64,000 nucleotides of DNA from Saprospiraceae bacterium (GTDB lineage: Bacteria > Bacteroidota > Bacteroidia > Chitinophagales > Saprospiraceae), in NCBI GenBank assembly GCA_016710265.1, contig JADJJL010000003.1, positions 201,001-265,000 on the forward strand, in the 5' to 3' direction. Shown here piece by piece: positions 38,769-48,046 of the stretch. Within the stretch, counting starts at the first letter, position 1, and each line of letters opens with the position of its first letter. Below the pieces are notes generated by a model. That model did no database searches and had not been told where the DNA came from. It was given only the letters and a program-made list of their open reading frames with translations. The position numbers and the translations under genes are program-made.

Positions 38769-40009
38769 CGTTTAAATATCACTGAGCTGTTATGACCTCC
38801 AAAACCAAAAGTATTGCTGAGGAATGCGTTAATTTTCTTGGATTGGGCCTCATTAAAAGTAAAATTAAGTCGGGAATCTAATTCAGGGTCATCTGTAAAA
38901 TGATTGATGGTCGGTGGAATAAAATCATGTTGAAGTGCGAGGATTCCTGCAATGCATTCGATGACTCCTGCGGCTCCTAATAAATGGCCTGTCATGGATT
39001 TGGTCGAACTGATGTTGAGATTGTATGCCTGATCACCAAAAACCTTCTGAATCGCTTTAACTTCAGCAATGTCACCCAATGGCGTAGATGTACCATGTGT
39101 ATTGATATAATCTATATCTCCGGGATTCATTCCGGCTTCTTCCAAAGCCAATTCCATGGCTCCTTTAGCCCCTAATCCCTCTGGATGTGGAGCAGTAATG
39201 TGGTAAGCATCAGCGGTGAGCCCTGTACCGCAGACTTCTGCATATATTTTAGCACCCCTTGCTTTGGCGTGCTCATATTCTTCCAATAATAAAGAACCTG
39301 CACCTTCGCCCAAAACAAAACCATCTCTATCCTTGTCATAGGGTCTGGATGCTTTTTCAGGTGCGTCATTGCGCTCACTCAATGCTTTCATGCTGCTGAA
39401 ACCTCCCACACCCGCTTTGGTAATGGCAGCTTCGGAACCTCCAGCAATCATCAAATCTGCTTTTCCATGACGGATGTAATCAAATGCGTTGGAGATGGCA
39501 TGGCTAGAGGAGGCACAAGCGGAAACTGTTCCATAATTGATCCCCATTAAACCATATTTTATTGAAATATGCCCAGGTGCGATGTCTGAAATTAGTTTTG
39601 GAATAAGAAATGGACTGTAGCGAGGACTTCCCGTATGTAGAGCAGCCTCTGAAATATCTGTTTCCAAGGTGTAAAATCCACCTATTCCGCTACCCCAAAT
39701 CACTCCAAAACGAAGTCTGTTCACTTTTTCGAGATCAATTCCTGAATCTTTCATGCATTCTTCAGAAACCACAAGTGCATATTGCGCAAAAGGATCTAGC
39801 TTTCTTGCTTCTTTTTTATCCAGGAAATCTTCAGGATTAAAACCTTTAAGCTCACAGGCAAACCTGGTCTTAAATAAAGTAGGATCAAATCTGGTTATCG
39901 ATCCTGCGCCAGATAACCCATTCTGCAATCCCTGCAAATAGGCTGCCTGATTATTACCAATGGGTGTCAAAACGCCAATACCTGTGACAACTACTCGTCT
40001 CATATACAA
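38762..40009 (-). CDS. fabF: Beta-ketoacyl-ACP synthase II
   Basis: Condensing enzyme of fatty-acid elongation, 415 residues and intact. The catalytic Cys is in VSACASSSHA, the two His in NTHGTSTPLGD and STKSMTGHLLGAAG, and the C-terminal glycine-rich NTFGFGGHN loop is present. It follows acpP on the same strand, separated by 86 bases, and overlaps the start of rnc. The downstream enzyme is therefore probably made from the same transcript. Confidence 0.97.
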   Translation of the reverse strand: MYMRRVVVTGIGVLTPIGNNQAAYLQGLQNGLSGAGSITRFDPTLFKTRFACELKGFNPEDFLDKKEARKLDPFAQYALVVSEECMKDSGIDLEKVNRLRFGVIWGSGIGGFYTLETDISEAALHTGSPRYSPFLIPKLISDIAPGHISIKYGLMGINYGTVSACASSSHAISNAFDYIRHGKADLMIAGGSEAAITKAGVGGFSSMKALSERNDAPEKASRPYDKDRDGFVLGEGAGSLLLEEYEHAKARGAKIYAEVCGTGLTADAYHITAPHPEGLGAKGAMELALEEAGMNPGDIDYINTHGTSTPLGDIAEVKAIQKVFGDQAYNLNISSTKSMTGHLLGAAGVIECIAGILALQHDFIPPTINHFTDDPELDSRLNFTFNEAQSKKINAFLSNTFGFGGHNSSVIFKRC

Positions 40010-40095
40010 ATTATGGTTGAATAATTATACCAACTCCGGTTAATTAACCGGTTTTGACACGTTAAAGATACACCAGAGTCAGAAAATCTAACTCC

Positions 40096-40332
40096 TTATT
40101 TGCAGTTAGCCTCCAAGTAGTCAATGGCATTGCCGACTGTCTGGATTTTTTCTGCTTGATCATCTGGGATAGAAGTGTCAAATTCTTTTTCAAATTCCAT
40201 AATTAATTCTACAGTATCTAAAGAATCCGCACCCAAATCATTGATAAAACTTGCTTCGTGGGTTACTTCATTTTCGGCTACCCCAAGTTTATCTACGATG
40301 ATTTTTTTTACTCTTTCTGCTATTGTTGACAT
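40096..40332 (-). CDS. acpP: Acyl carrier protein
   Basis: Carrier of growing acyl chains, 78 residues. The phosphopantetheine attachment Ser is in GADSLDTVELIM, the DSL motif of bacterial ACPs. The start MSTIAERVKKIIVDKLGV at 40332 is preferred over a TTG nine bases upstream, since ACPs begin this way and the ATG is the usual start. Confidence 0.97.
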   Translation of the reverse strand: MSTIAERVKKIIVDKLGVAENEVTHEASFINDLGADSLDTVELIMEFEKEFDTSIPDDQAEKIQTVGNAIDYLEANCK

Positions 40333-40365
40333 CTTATTCAAAAGTTAATTTTAAAATTAAGAGCG

Positions 40366-40373
40366 CAAAATTA
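40366..40373 (-). promoter_or_regulatory. Candidate -7 box TAATTTTG for acpP-fabF-rnc
   Basis: The minus strand reads TAATTTTG, a full match to TAnnTTTG, 33 bases before the acpP ATG. A TTG lies about 23 bases further upstream, slightly longer than the usual spacing. This would serve the acpP-fabF-rnc transcript. Confidence 0.5.
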
Positions 40374-40485
40374 ATGATTCTGTCATTCCTTTCTTACAAC
40401 TTTGAGACATTTTTTTGTTTATTATCTAAACCAGCCAAAACAATGTGCTCGTTTTTGACCGATTTTCATCCATTAATATAGATAA

Positions 40486-41909
40486 ATGCCTTTTCAAAAT
40501 ACTAAGATTATAGCCACAGTTGGTCCAGCATCAGATTCCTATCAAGTACTTAAAGAATTGATTGTGAAAGGAGTGGACTTGTTTAGACTAAATTTTAGTC
40601 ATGGGACCCACGAGCAACACGCCCAGGTGATTCAGCACATCGTTCAGATCAATGAAGAATTGGACACCCATGCCGGAATAATGGCTGATTTGCAAGGTCC
40701 AAAACTCAGAATTGGTCAAATAAAGGACAATTCCTTAGTCCTGAAAGCAGGAGACATTGTTACTTTTAAGGATGAAGAGTGCCTCGGAACCATGGAACAA
40801 GTTTACATGTCGTATGACCATTTTGCCAGAGATGTAAAGCCGGGAGAAAAAATTTTGGTCGACGATGGAAAATTGGTTTTCGAAGTTGTTGAAACCAATT
40901 TGAAGGATACGGTCAGATTAAAGACCTTATATGGTGGTATTCTATCTTCTAATAAAGGAGTCAACCTTCCGGATACACAAATTAGCCTTCCTTCGCTCAC
41001 CGAAAAGGATTTAAAGGATCTGGCTTTTATCCTGACGCAACCCGTTAATTGGATAGCGCTGTCCTTTGTGAGAAGGACCGAAGAAGTAGAAGATCTCATC
41101 CAGAAAATAGCTGCGGCCAATCATACTGCCAAGGTCATTTCAAAATTGAAAAACCGGAAGCCATCCGCAATATAGATGCCATTATCAAAGTCAGCAATGC
41201 AGTGATGGTGGCAAGAGGTGATTTAGGTGTGGAAATTCCCATAGAGAAACTACCCGCTACCCAAAAAATGATCATCAATAAATGCATCCAGCGATCTAGA
41301 CCAGTCATCGTGGCTACACAGCTCATGGACAGTATGATCAAGAATCCTTCTCCAACCAGGGCAGAAGTAACCGATGTGGCCAATGCAGTTTTGGATGGAA
41401 CAGACGCGCTGATGTTAAGTGCAGAAACATCGGTCGGAGATCATCCGGTCTTGGTGGTGCAGGCCATGCAAAAAATAATATCAGAGGCTGAAAAGCATTT
41501 TAGCCCATTGAGAAAAAAACCAAAGCCTTCTGATAAATCGACCACTTTTGCATCCGATGTGGTTTGTTTTAATGCTGCAAAAACTGCCGAAGAAATTAAT
41601 GCTAAAGCCATTGTTGGTTTGACAGTATCAGGATTTACAGCATTCAGAATTTCATCTTACCGGACCCCTTGTCCCATTTTTATTTTTTCAAGCGCACGAT
41701 ATATGTTGGGTACGCTAAGTCTAGTTTGGGGTGTAAGTTGTTATTTTTATGATGAAAACCGAACAACCGATGAAACTATTGAAGATACGGTCAATATTCT
41801 TTTAAAACATGGCAAGATTCATAAAGGTGACTACATTGTCAATACAGGAAGTATGCCGGTTCATAAAAAATTGCGAACCAATATGCTCAAGGTGACTTTG
41901 GTGGAATAA
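40486..41909 (+). CDS. pyk: Pyruvate kinase, frameshifted
   Basis: Glycolytic enzyme making pyruvate and ATP from phosphoenolpyruvate, 474 residues after correction. The N-terminus TKIIATVGPAS and NFSHG, the B domain, the PK signature region KIEKPEAIRN, VMVARGDLGVEIP and TQLMDSM are all seen. The frame breaks at the AAAA run 41142-41145 (KVISK then IEKPEAI); one more A restores it. The C-terminal allosteric domain is intact. It diverges from acpP with a shared 150-base promoter region. Confidence 0.92.
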
Positions 41910-41993
41910 AATTTATCGTATTCAATTACGTTTTATAAATCAAAGTTTGCTTGATATACTAAAAGTTGTTTTAACATTGAAATTTAAAATCGC

Positions 41994-43667
41994 GTGATTC
42001 TATTTAAATATTTCACATTTTGTTTTATTATTTTTTTAGCAGAAAATTTATTTGCCCAAAAATCAGATAAGACCATCGAACTTGAGTCTGCCCTCATTGA
42101 TGCAGTACGAGAAGAACAAACAGGTTTTCCTGAGAAGGCCATTGATATTTTACAGAAAATCAAAAACGAACCGGAAGTTAAGGCCATAGCGCATTACCAA
42201 TTGGCAAAATTGTACGCCGCCACAGGCAAATTGGATGAAGCCATCATTGCTTCTGAAGAATCTGTGAAAGCAGATCCATCCAACAAATGGTTTTTGGTCT
42301 TAAAGGCAAATTTGCTTGAAAAAACCGGACGCAATTTGCAAGTGGCCATGACCTATCAAGAACTTGTCAAGTTGGAACCCAATCAATACACCTTTTACGA
42401 AAATGCGGCACTCTACTGGATGAAATCTGACCAAGCAGACAAAGCCCTGATCATCTTACAACAGGCACATCAAAAGTTTGGACCCTTGCCAGCTTTGATA
42501 TTGCGAAAAGTGGATCTCTTGATGATCCAAAATAAACCAAAACAAGCCATAGATGCTTTGAATCAATCCATTGAAGTTTATCCCAAACATTCTGAATTGT
42601 ACCTTGCATTAGCAGATATTTATGCTCATCAAAAAAAGGATATTGAATTCCAAGCCACTTTAGACCGTTTAAAAGCTAAGATACCAGACCATCCATTTTT
42701 GAAAAAAATGGAAAATAAACCATCGAATAATGAAACATCCAGTTCTTTTACTCAAAAAATTCAGTCTGGGGAATGGAATTTAGATCAGGCAATTGCTTAT
42801 TTAATTCCGGAAGTTGAAAAAGTCAATGCGGAAACACAGGAAGTTGTGATCCAAGAATTATTGAACAAAAGTGATATATTGATCAATAAATATTCTCAGA
42901 ACCCTAAGCCTTATGTGTTGACAGCAGACATTTATTTTAATGCGAATCGACTTTCAGAAGCGCTTCCTTTTTATTTAAAAGCCAGTACATTTAACCAAAT
43001 TCCTTATCAGGTTTGGGATCATCTTTTGTATGTTTTAAGCCATCAGAATCATTGGAAATCACTAGAAGAAAATGCATCTAAAGTGTTGGACATTTATCCC
43101 AATCAATCGTATCCTTATTTTACATTGGCGGAATCTCTTTATAAATTAAACAGAGGCGAAGAAGCTTTAAAAAATATTCAACAATATTTGTTGATGCAAA
43201 GAAAGTCTGAAACCGCAAGAGCCGCAGCTTATATCCTTCAAGCAAAAATTTACAGACAGTTGAACAATGACGAAGCAGAAAATGCAAGTTGGGCTGAAGC
43301 TATGAAAATAAATTCACCGTCCAATCCTGCGATGATTGAAAATACATTGGTTAAAATCAAGGATGGAGAGAAAATTTCATCATCAGATTTATTGACCGCA
43401 TTTAAATCAGAACAAATTCCAAATTATTACAAAGACTTAAAAATGGCTGAAATCAAGATGATGCAAAATCAATTGGATGAGGCAAAAAATCTAATACTGT
43501 CTGCTTTCAATGATCGTATGAACCATACTTCAGAAAATTATTTGTTGGCCATAGATATTTTCTCTAAACTAAAAGACAAAGAGAAAGTGAAAGAATATGC
43601 ACAAAAAGGAATCCAGCTTGCGGAAGATAAGTCTCCGTTTGAAAAAATATTAAAGCAAGCAAATTAA
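41994..43667 (+). CDS. Secreted tetratricopeptide-repeat protein
   Basis: A 557-residue protein with an N-terminal signal (LFKYFTFCFIIFLAENLFAQ) and at least ten helical repeats of TPR type, for example HYQLAKLYAATGKLDEAI and PYFTLAESLYKLNRGEEAL. The only suitable start is GTG at 41994. It stands first in a row with a DUF4292 lipoprotein and an EnvC-like protein, an arrangement I recall as conserved in Bacteroidota and presumably concerned with the cell envelope. TPR proteins serve as scaffolds; no enzymatic motif is visible. Confidence 0.8.
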   Translation: MILFKYFTFCFIIFLAENLFAQKSDKTIELESALIDAVREEQTGFPEKAIDILQKIKNEPEVKAIAHYQLAKLYAATGKLDEAIIASEESVKADPSNKWFLVLKANLLEKTGRNLQVAMTYQELVKLEPNQYTFYENAALYWMKSDQADKALIILQQAHQKFGPLPALILRKVDLLMIQNKPKQAIDALNQSIEVYPKHSELYLALADIYAHQKKDIEFQATLDRLKAKIPDHPFLKKMENKPSNNETSSSFTQKIQSGEWNLDQAIAYLIPEVEKVNAETQEVVIQELLNKSDILINKYSQNPKPYVLTADIYFNANRLSEALPFYLKASTFNQIPYQVWDHLLYVLSHQNHWKSLEENASKVLDIYPNQSYPYFTLAESLYKLNRGEEALKNIQQYLLMQRKSETARAAAYILQAKIYRQLNNDEAENASWAEAMKINSPSNPAMIENTLVKIKDGEKISSSDLLTAFKSEQIPNYYKDLKMAEIKMMQNQLDEAKNLILSAFNDRMNHTSENYLLAIDIFSKLKDKEKVKEYAQKGIQLAEDKSPFEKILKQAN

Positions 43668-43675
43668 TTTTACAA

Positions 43676-44431
43676 ATGTTGCGAATTCAATTACTCTCCT
43701 TCCTTCTTTTCATTGTAGCTTGCAAGACTTCTCAGAAAGCAATCGTTGAAACCAAGCCTCCAGTGATTGTAAATAAAGATATGCTTTTGTCTTCGTTGCA
43801 GTCCGAGTTGCCGTTTGAATTTTTAAGCTTTAAAGGGAATGCCTACATACAGCATCCGGATTATGATGGAAGCGTACAAGTCATTTTAAATTGGCAAATT
43901 GACAATGGCATTCTTTTGGTAGTGAGAAAATTTGGTTTTGAAATTTCCAGAATATTTATTCAAAAGGACAGCGTAAAGATGTTGGACCGAATCAATCAAC
44001 TTTGGGATATAGGGAGTACTCAACAATGGGCTGAAAAATATGGAATCTCCGGAGGATTTAATTGCCTTCAATCAGTCTTGTTGAGAGGTGCATATTGCCC
44101 CGCAGAAATGGATTTTAGAAAGTTGGAGACTGAAGAAAAATTACACCGCTTGGAAGCCGAAAAGGGAAAATTGCTTTGGGTCTCTGATTTTAACCAGGAA
44201 CTTGAACCTTTAAATACAGCTTTGAGCTATGAAGCTATGAAAGTAGATATACAAATTCTCAGTTATCAGACCATTAAAGAGCACAAGTTGCCTTCCAGTT
44301 GGAATTTACAATATAAGGATTCCACTGATTTTTTGGAATTGCAAATGAAGTGGTCTGAGATCATTCCTGCAGAAAATTTGAATTTGAAATTTGATATTCC
44401 ATCCCATTACACACGCGATAAATTACTTTAA
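43676..44431 (+). CDS. DUF4292 family lipoprotein
   Basis: A 251-residue predicted lipoprotein: MLRIQLLSFLLFIVACKTS has a lipobox ending in Cys 16. The mature part is beta-rich, with FLSFKGNAYIQHPDY and VRKFGFEISRIFIQKDSVKMLDRINQ, typical of DUF4292. That family has a LolB/LppX-like half-barrel suited to carrying lipids. It is nine bases after the TPR gene and six before the EnvC-like gene, clearly in one operon. Confidence 0.82.
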   Translation: MLRIQLLSFLLFIVACKTSQKAIVETKPPVIVNKDMLLSSLQSELPFEFLSFKGNAYIQHPDYDGSVQVILNWQIDNGILLVVRKFGFEISRIFIQKDSVKMLDRINQLWDIGSTQQWAEKYGISGGFNCLQSVLLRGAYCPAEMDFRKLETEEKLHRLEAEKGKLLWVSDFNQELEPLNTALSYEAMKVDIQILSYQTIKEHKLPSSWNLQYKDSTDFLELQMKWSEIIPAENLNLKFDIPSHYTRDKLL

Positions 44432-44437
44432 TTAGCA

Positions 44438-45577
44438 ATGCCGAAATTTATAGGGACCTTCTTACTAATTTGTTTGATAAGTATATTATCAAACGGTAAT
44501 TTTTATGCTCAGTATGACCGATTGATCAAAGACCGTGAGAATTTGAAAACACAAATTGAAAAAACGGAAACAATATTACAAAAATCCAAAAAAGATCAAG
44601 CCCAGGGTTGGAAAAATGCTCAGATTTTGCAAAAGCAGATTGCGGACAGAAAGCAGTTATTGACCAATATTTCGAAAGAAACTGAATTGTTGGAAAAAGA
44701 ATTGACCCAATCTAATTTGGAACATCGCATCCAATTGGATCAATTGGAAATTTTAAAGAAAGAATACTATTTAAGTTTGCGAAAGAAATGGACAAACCAA
44801 CATTACAATTCTGCCTCCACAATTCTCATGGCTTCTGAAGATGTGAAGACTTTGGTTTTGAAGTATACCTGGACGGAACAGTTGAACAAGAATCGTCAAA
44901 AAAAATACGAAAATTTTAAAATTGCTCAGGATAAAGTATTGAGCAGACATCAGGAAATAATAAAAAAAATTGATGAACAGAAAAAACTGGTCCAATCAAG
45001 AGATACCCATGTGGTTCGGTTAGAAAGAGATTTAGAAGAAGAACTTCAGCTTGCAAAACGTTCTGAAACTCAACAAAAGGAATATCTCGCACAAATAAAA
45101 AAATATCAGAGCGAGATGCTCAAATTGGAAAAAATGATCAGCCAACGGATTTCCGAATTGGATCATACAGAATCGAACAACAAAGGACCCACCAAAGATT
45201 GGATTTTTCCTTTAAAAGATGGTGTAGTGATCACCCGCTTTGGAAAACAAACGGATCCCAAAAACAAGCAAATAAAAATAAACAACAACGGAGTGGATAT
45301 CCGCTCGGGTCATGCATTTGTAACAGCTGCCCAAGATGCAGAAGTGGTCCAAATAAAAGAAATGCCCAATGGCAGCTATATGGTGATGACCCGACATGAT
45401 AATTTGTACATGGTATATTCCAATTTAAGACAGGTGCTCGTGCGTCAAGGCGAACGATTACAAGGAGGCAACCAGATCGGCCAGTGTAGAGCCTCGGAAG
45501 GAGGTCAGCACGAGCTCCATTTTGAAGTTTGGAAAGGCAAAAAGCCGGAAGATCCGGTGAGGTATATAGGCAATTGA
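44438..45577 (+). CDS. EnvC-like coiled-coil protein with degenerate M23 domain
   Basis: A 379-residue secreted protein. After a signal peptide (FIGTFLLICLISILSNG) comes a coiled coil of about 200 residues rich in Lys, Glu and Gln, then an LytM/M23 domain from about residue 250. The first metal-binding position, normally HxGxD, reads INNNGVDI, so the His is Asn, and the usual HLHF reads HELHF. The zinc site therefore looks incomplete, as in EnvC and NlpD, which activate amidases rather than cut peptidoglycan. A cell-division activator role is inferred. The operon contains no amidase. Confidence 0.82.
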   Translation: MPKFIGTFLLICLISILSNGNFYAQYDRLIKDRENLKTQIEKTETILQKSKKDQAQGWKNAQILQKQIADRKQLLTNISKETELLEKELTQSNLEHRIQLDQLEILKKEYYLSLRKKWTNQHYNSASTILMASEDVKTLVLKYTWTEQLNKNRQKKYENFKIAQDKVLSRHQEIIKKIDEQKKLVQSRDTHVVRLERDLEEELQLAKRSETQQKEYLAQIKKYQSEMLKLEKMISQRISELDHTESNNKGPTKDWIFPLKDGVVITRFGKQTDPKNKQIKINNNGVDIRSGHAFVTAAQDAEVVQIKEMPNGSYMVMTRHDNLYMVYSNLRQVLVRQGERLQGGNQIGQCRASEGGQHELHFEVWKGKKPEDPVRYIGN

Positions 45578-45740
45578 AAATTGACAATGGACAATGGACA
45601 ATGGATAATTGAAAATGCAAAATGCAGAATTAGTCAAGTAGTTCATGAGAGAATTAGTCAATGAGTTCATGAGAAAATTAGTCAATGGAATAATTTCCAA
45701 ATTTTAATTTAATTGACTAATCTACTAATTCTCTAATTGA
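45578..45740. repeat. Low-complexity intergenic repeats of TTGACAATGGACAATGG and ATTAGTCAAT type
   Basis: Directly after the EnvC-like stop come several tandem copies of a GACAATG-type unit (near 45579-45612), then GAATTAGTCAA/GTTCATGAGA repeated about three times, then ATTGACTAAT copies near 45700-45745. The same motifs occur at 15.85 kb and at 35.8 and 47.86 kb. No gene is supported here. Confidence 0.78.
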
Positions 45741-47486
45741 CTAATCTCTTACAACAATCTTCTCCGTCTTCACCACCGCTCCTCTCTCATAAATCACCAC
45801 CGAGTACAATCCCGCCGGCAACTGCTCCGTATCAATCACATTACTATCTTGGTAGATTCTCTCACGATGTACGGTTTGTCCTTGCGGATTGATTAAATGC
45901 AAATACATTCTTTCAGGTAAATAATCGTGTACATTTAGAACGAAATGATCCAATGCAGGATTTGGAAAAATGTCAGTTGTGATTTCAATTTCTCCTTCGT
46001 CATTAGTAGCTGAGGTTCCAACATTTAATGTTCTACATAGTGTATCTGCGCCGTATTTATTCTTAACAATCAGACAGACTTTATAAATTCCATCCTTCTC
46101 AAAGCAATGTATTGGCGAAGTATCTCGACTTTGTGTCCCATCACCAAGATCCCAATACCACTCAGGCTCTGATTCTTCCGTTAAATATCCACTTAAGTCC
46201 ACAAACTCAAAGCATCGATATCTTACTGTATCTTGATCGTATCTCCACCAAGCCCAAGGCACATTGTCGATGCCCAATGAATCGCAAACACTGCCATCGA
46301 TAGGGCCGAGACGATAGTTGGGGAAGTGGGGTAAAGTAATATTGTATGTTTGTAATTTGATCTGTGAACGTTGTGGCACGCATGCCAATCCTTTATTATT
46401 TGGTTTTTGTATCACATGGAGCAAAGGATTAGATCCGCCAGTAGATGAATACATTCTGCCGTCAGGACCATTGCTCAAATATGACCATGCAATAAACTTA
46501 TATAATGGATAGATAGAATCAAGCATGATCCTGTTTTGATAAAAATTTGGGTCCTGTAGATCCATTTGATACAGCTTATCCGTATGGCTCCAATATAAAT
46601 ACCTTGAGTTAGGAGAAAAGCAGATAGAATTAAGTAACCTAGTAGTATAGGGGTTTTCAGCCAAAATGCTTTCTAAATGACCATTGCATCTATCAAAAGT
46701 AAAAACGTATAAAAAGGAGCCAGTCTCTTTACCAACCTCACCCTTAAAGGCAAAATACTTTCCATCTGGTGAGAATCTGGATTCAGCGACACCATGTCTT
46801 ATATAATGTGGCATATATTGGATTGAATGATAAATTGGTCCTTCAGGAGTTATCAGCAATTTATGGACACCTCTTGAAGGTGCTTTTTCTGGAATTAGCA
46901 TCCACCAATCTCGACCATTGGCATGTTTACAAGCAGTAAAACCACCTTCAGTTATAGTATCTCTCAGAATCATGCTATCTCTAAATAATATTTTCGAATT
47001 ATTAAATTTATCCTTGTAGATTTCCACGAATCTTAATCCTAGAAAACTGACACCACCGCCAAAACTATCAATTCGATATGTTGTATCATAAGGATAATAC
47101 AAGTAGTATTCTTCAGAATGGCCTGGTTTAGTAATTACCAAGGCGCATTGAGGTAAAGGAATACCGTTATCGCTATCAACACGACTTAAATTCTGGCCAC
47201 CTGGTACTTTACTGTGATTATTATCATGCAAGATATCACCATTGGTATAATAACGCAGCTCACCTAAATCATTTGACACAATTGAATTGGTGCCCCTTAA
47301 GGAAATTTTAAAATCGGTAAAATATGAAAATTCCGGATTGCCATTGTGAAATTTCAAAATACAAATCCCAAAACTATCACTAGTACTACCTCCTCCATAT
47401 CCGAATAACCAATTAAAATCGTTTTTTTGAGCGGATATTGATGTAGTCGAAAGAAACAGTATTAAAAATAATGCGAATGGCTTCAT
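45741..47486 (-). CDS. T9SS type A sorting domain protein with PKD-like module
   Basis: A 581-residue secreted protein. The signal peptide MKPFALFLILFLSTTSISAQ fixes the start at 47486; the frame is open 87 bases further, which adds unlikely residues. The middle contains repeated strands with Asp and Ser-rich turns (FSPDGKYFAFKGE, CFSPNSRYLYW), suggesting a beta-propeller. A PKD-like domain (EPEWYWDLGDGTQSRDTSP) follows near residue 460. The end, IFPNPALDHFVL through LPAGLYSVVIYERG, is the T9SS sorting signal, so it is exported and probably attached to the cell surface. Both sides are intergenic repeats, which makes it a possible insertion. Confidence 0.85.
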   Translation of the reverse strand: MKPFALFLILFLSTTSISAQKNDFNWLFGYGGGSTSDSFGICILKFHNGNPEFSYFTDFKISLRGTNSIVSNDLGELRYYTNGDILHDNNHSKVPGGQNLSRVDSDNGIPLPQCALVITKPGHSEEYYLYYPYDTTYRIDSFGGGVSFLGLRFVEIYKDKFNNSKILFRDSMILRDTITEGGFTACKHANGRDWWMLIPEKAPSRGVHKLLITPEGPIYHSIQYMPHYIRHGVAESRFSPDGKYFAFKGEVGKETGSFLYVFTFDRCNGHLESILAENPYTTRLLNSICFSPNSRYLYWSHTDKLYQMDLQDPNFYQNRIMLDSIYPLYKFIAWSYLSNGPDGRMYSSTGGSNPLLHVIQKPNNKGLACVPQRSQIKLQTYNITLPHFPNYRLGPIDGSVCDSLGIDNVPWAWWRYDQDTVRYRCFEFVDLSGYLTEESEPEWYWDLGDGTQSRDTSPIHCFEKDGIYKVCLIVKNKYGADTLCRTLNVGTSATNDEGEIEITTDIFPNPALDHFVLNVHDYLPERMYLHLINPQGQTVHRERIYQDSNVIDTEQLPAGLYSVVIYERGAVVKTEKIVVRD

Positions 47487-47586
47487 ACAATGCAAATAGG
47501 GTAAATAAAAATCGATTGGTAACACTATATCAACAAAAATACTATTTATTTTTGAAATTGACTCTAATCCCATTAAATTTATCCCT

Positions 47587-48046
47587 TGAACATATGCAAA
47601 GTAGAGACTGGCTTAATTATAAGCTTACTGAGTAAGCTAAAAGCGTTCCTTCGATATTCTAAATTACTAAACATATTTACCCAATTTTCAAGTTACGACG
47701 TGCTTCGACGAGCGCAGCAAAAGAGCTCAGTACATTACATTTTCACATTTTCATGGCGCTAAAGTCGCCATGTCGCAGAGTTTATGACGCTTAGGCGTCG
47801 CACCACATTTCCACATTTCCAAATTTCCAAATTTCCAAATTATTTCTCTCAATTCTCTAATCGACTAATTCTCAAATTTACTAATCATATTCCCCCATTT
47901 CCATGCTTCGACAAGCTCAGCACAGGCATTTCCAAATTTTCACATTTTCACATTTCCAAATTTCTCCTCATTAATATAATCATTCCTTAAACTGGACTTC
48001 ATGATCGCTTAACATTGGAGTAGGACCTTTGTGGCAAAATTCTAAT
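47587..48046. repeat. Intergenic repeat island of several hairpin families
   Basis: This region holds no supported gene. It has AGCTAAAAGCGTTCCTTCG near 47634 (a relative of the 35.6 kb family), ATGGCGCTAAAGTCGCCAT near 47752, GACGCTTAGGCGTC near 47785, GCTTCGACAAGCTCAGC near 47903, an ATTTCCAAATTTCCA tandem and ACTAATTCTC copies near 47870. The last ~40 bases before 48047 lead into the TonB receptor gene. Confidence 0.78.

Noticed and set aside
47784..47990. 68-codon frame in the repeat island
   Set aside because: It translates the ATTTCCAAA tandem repeats and has no signal or family motif.
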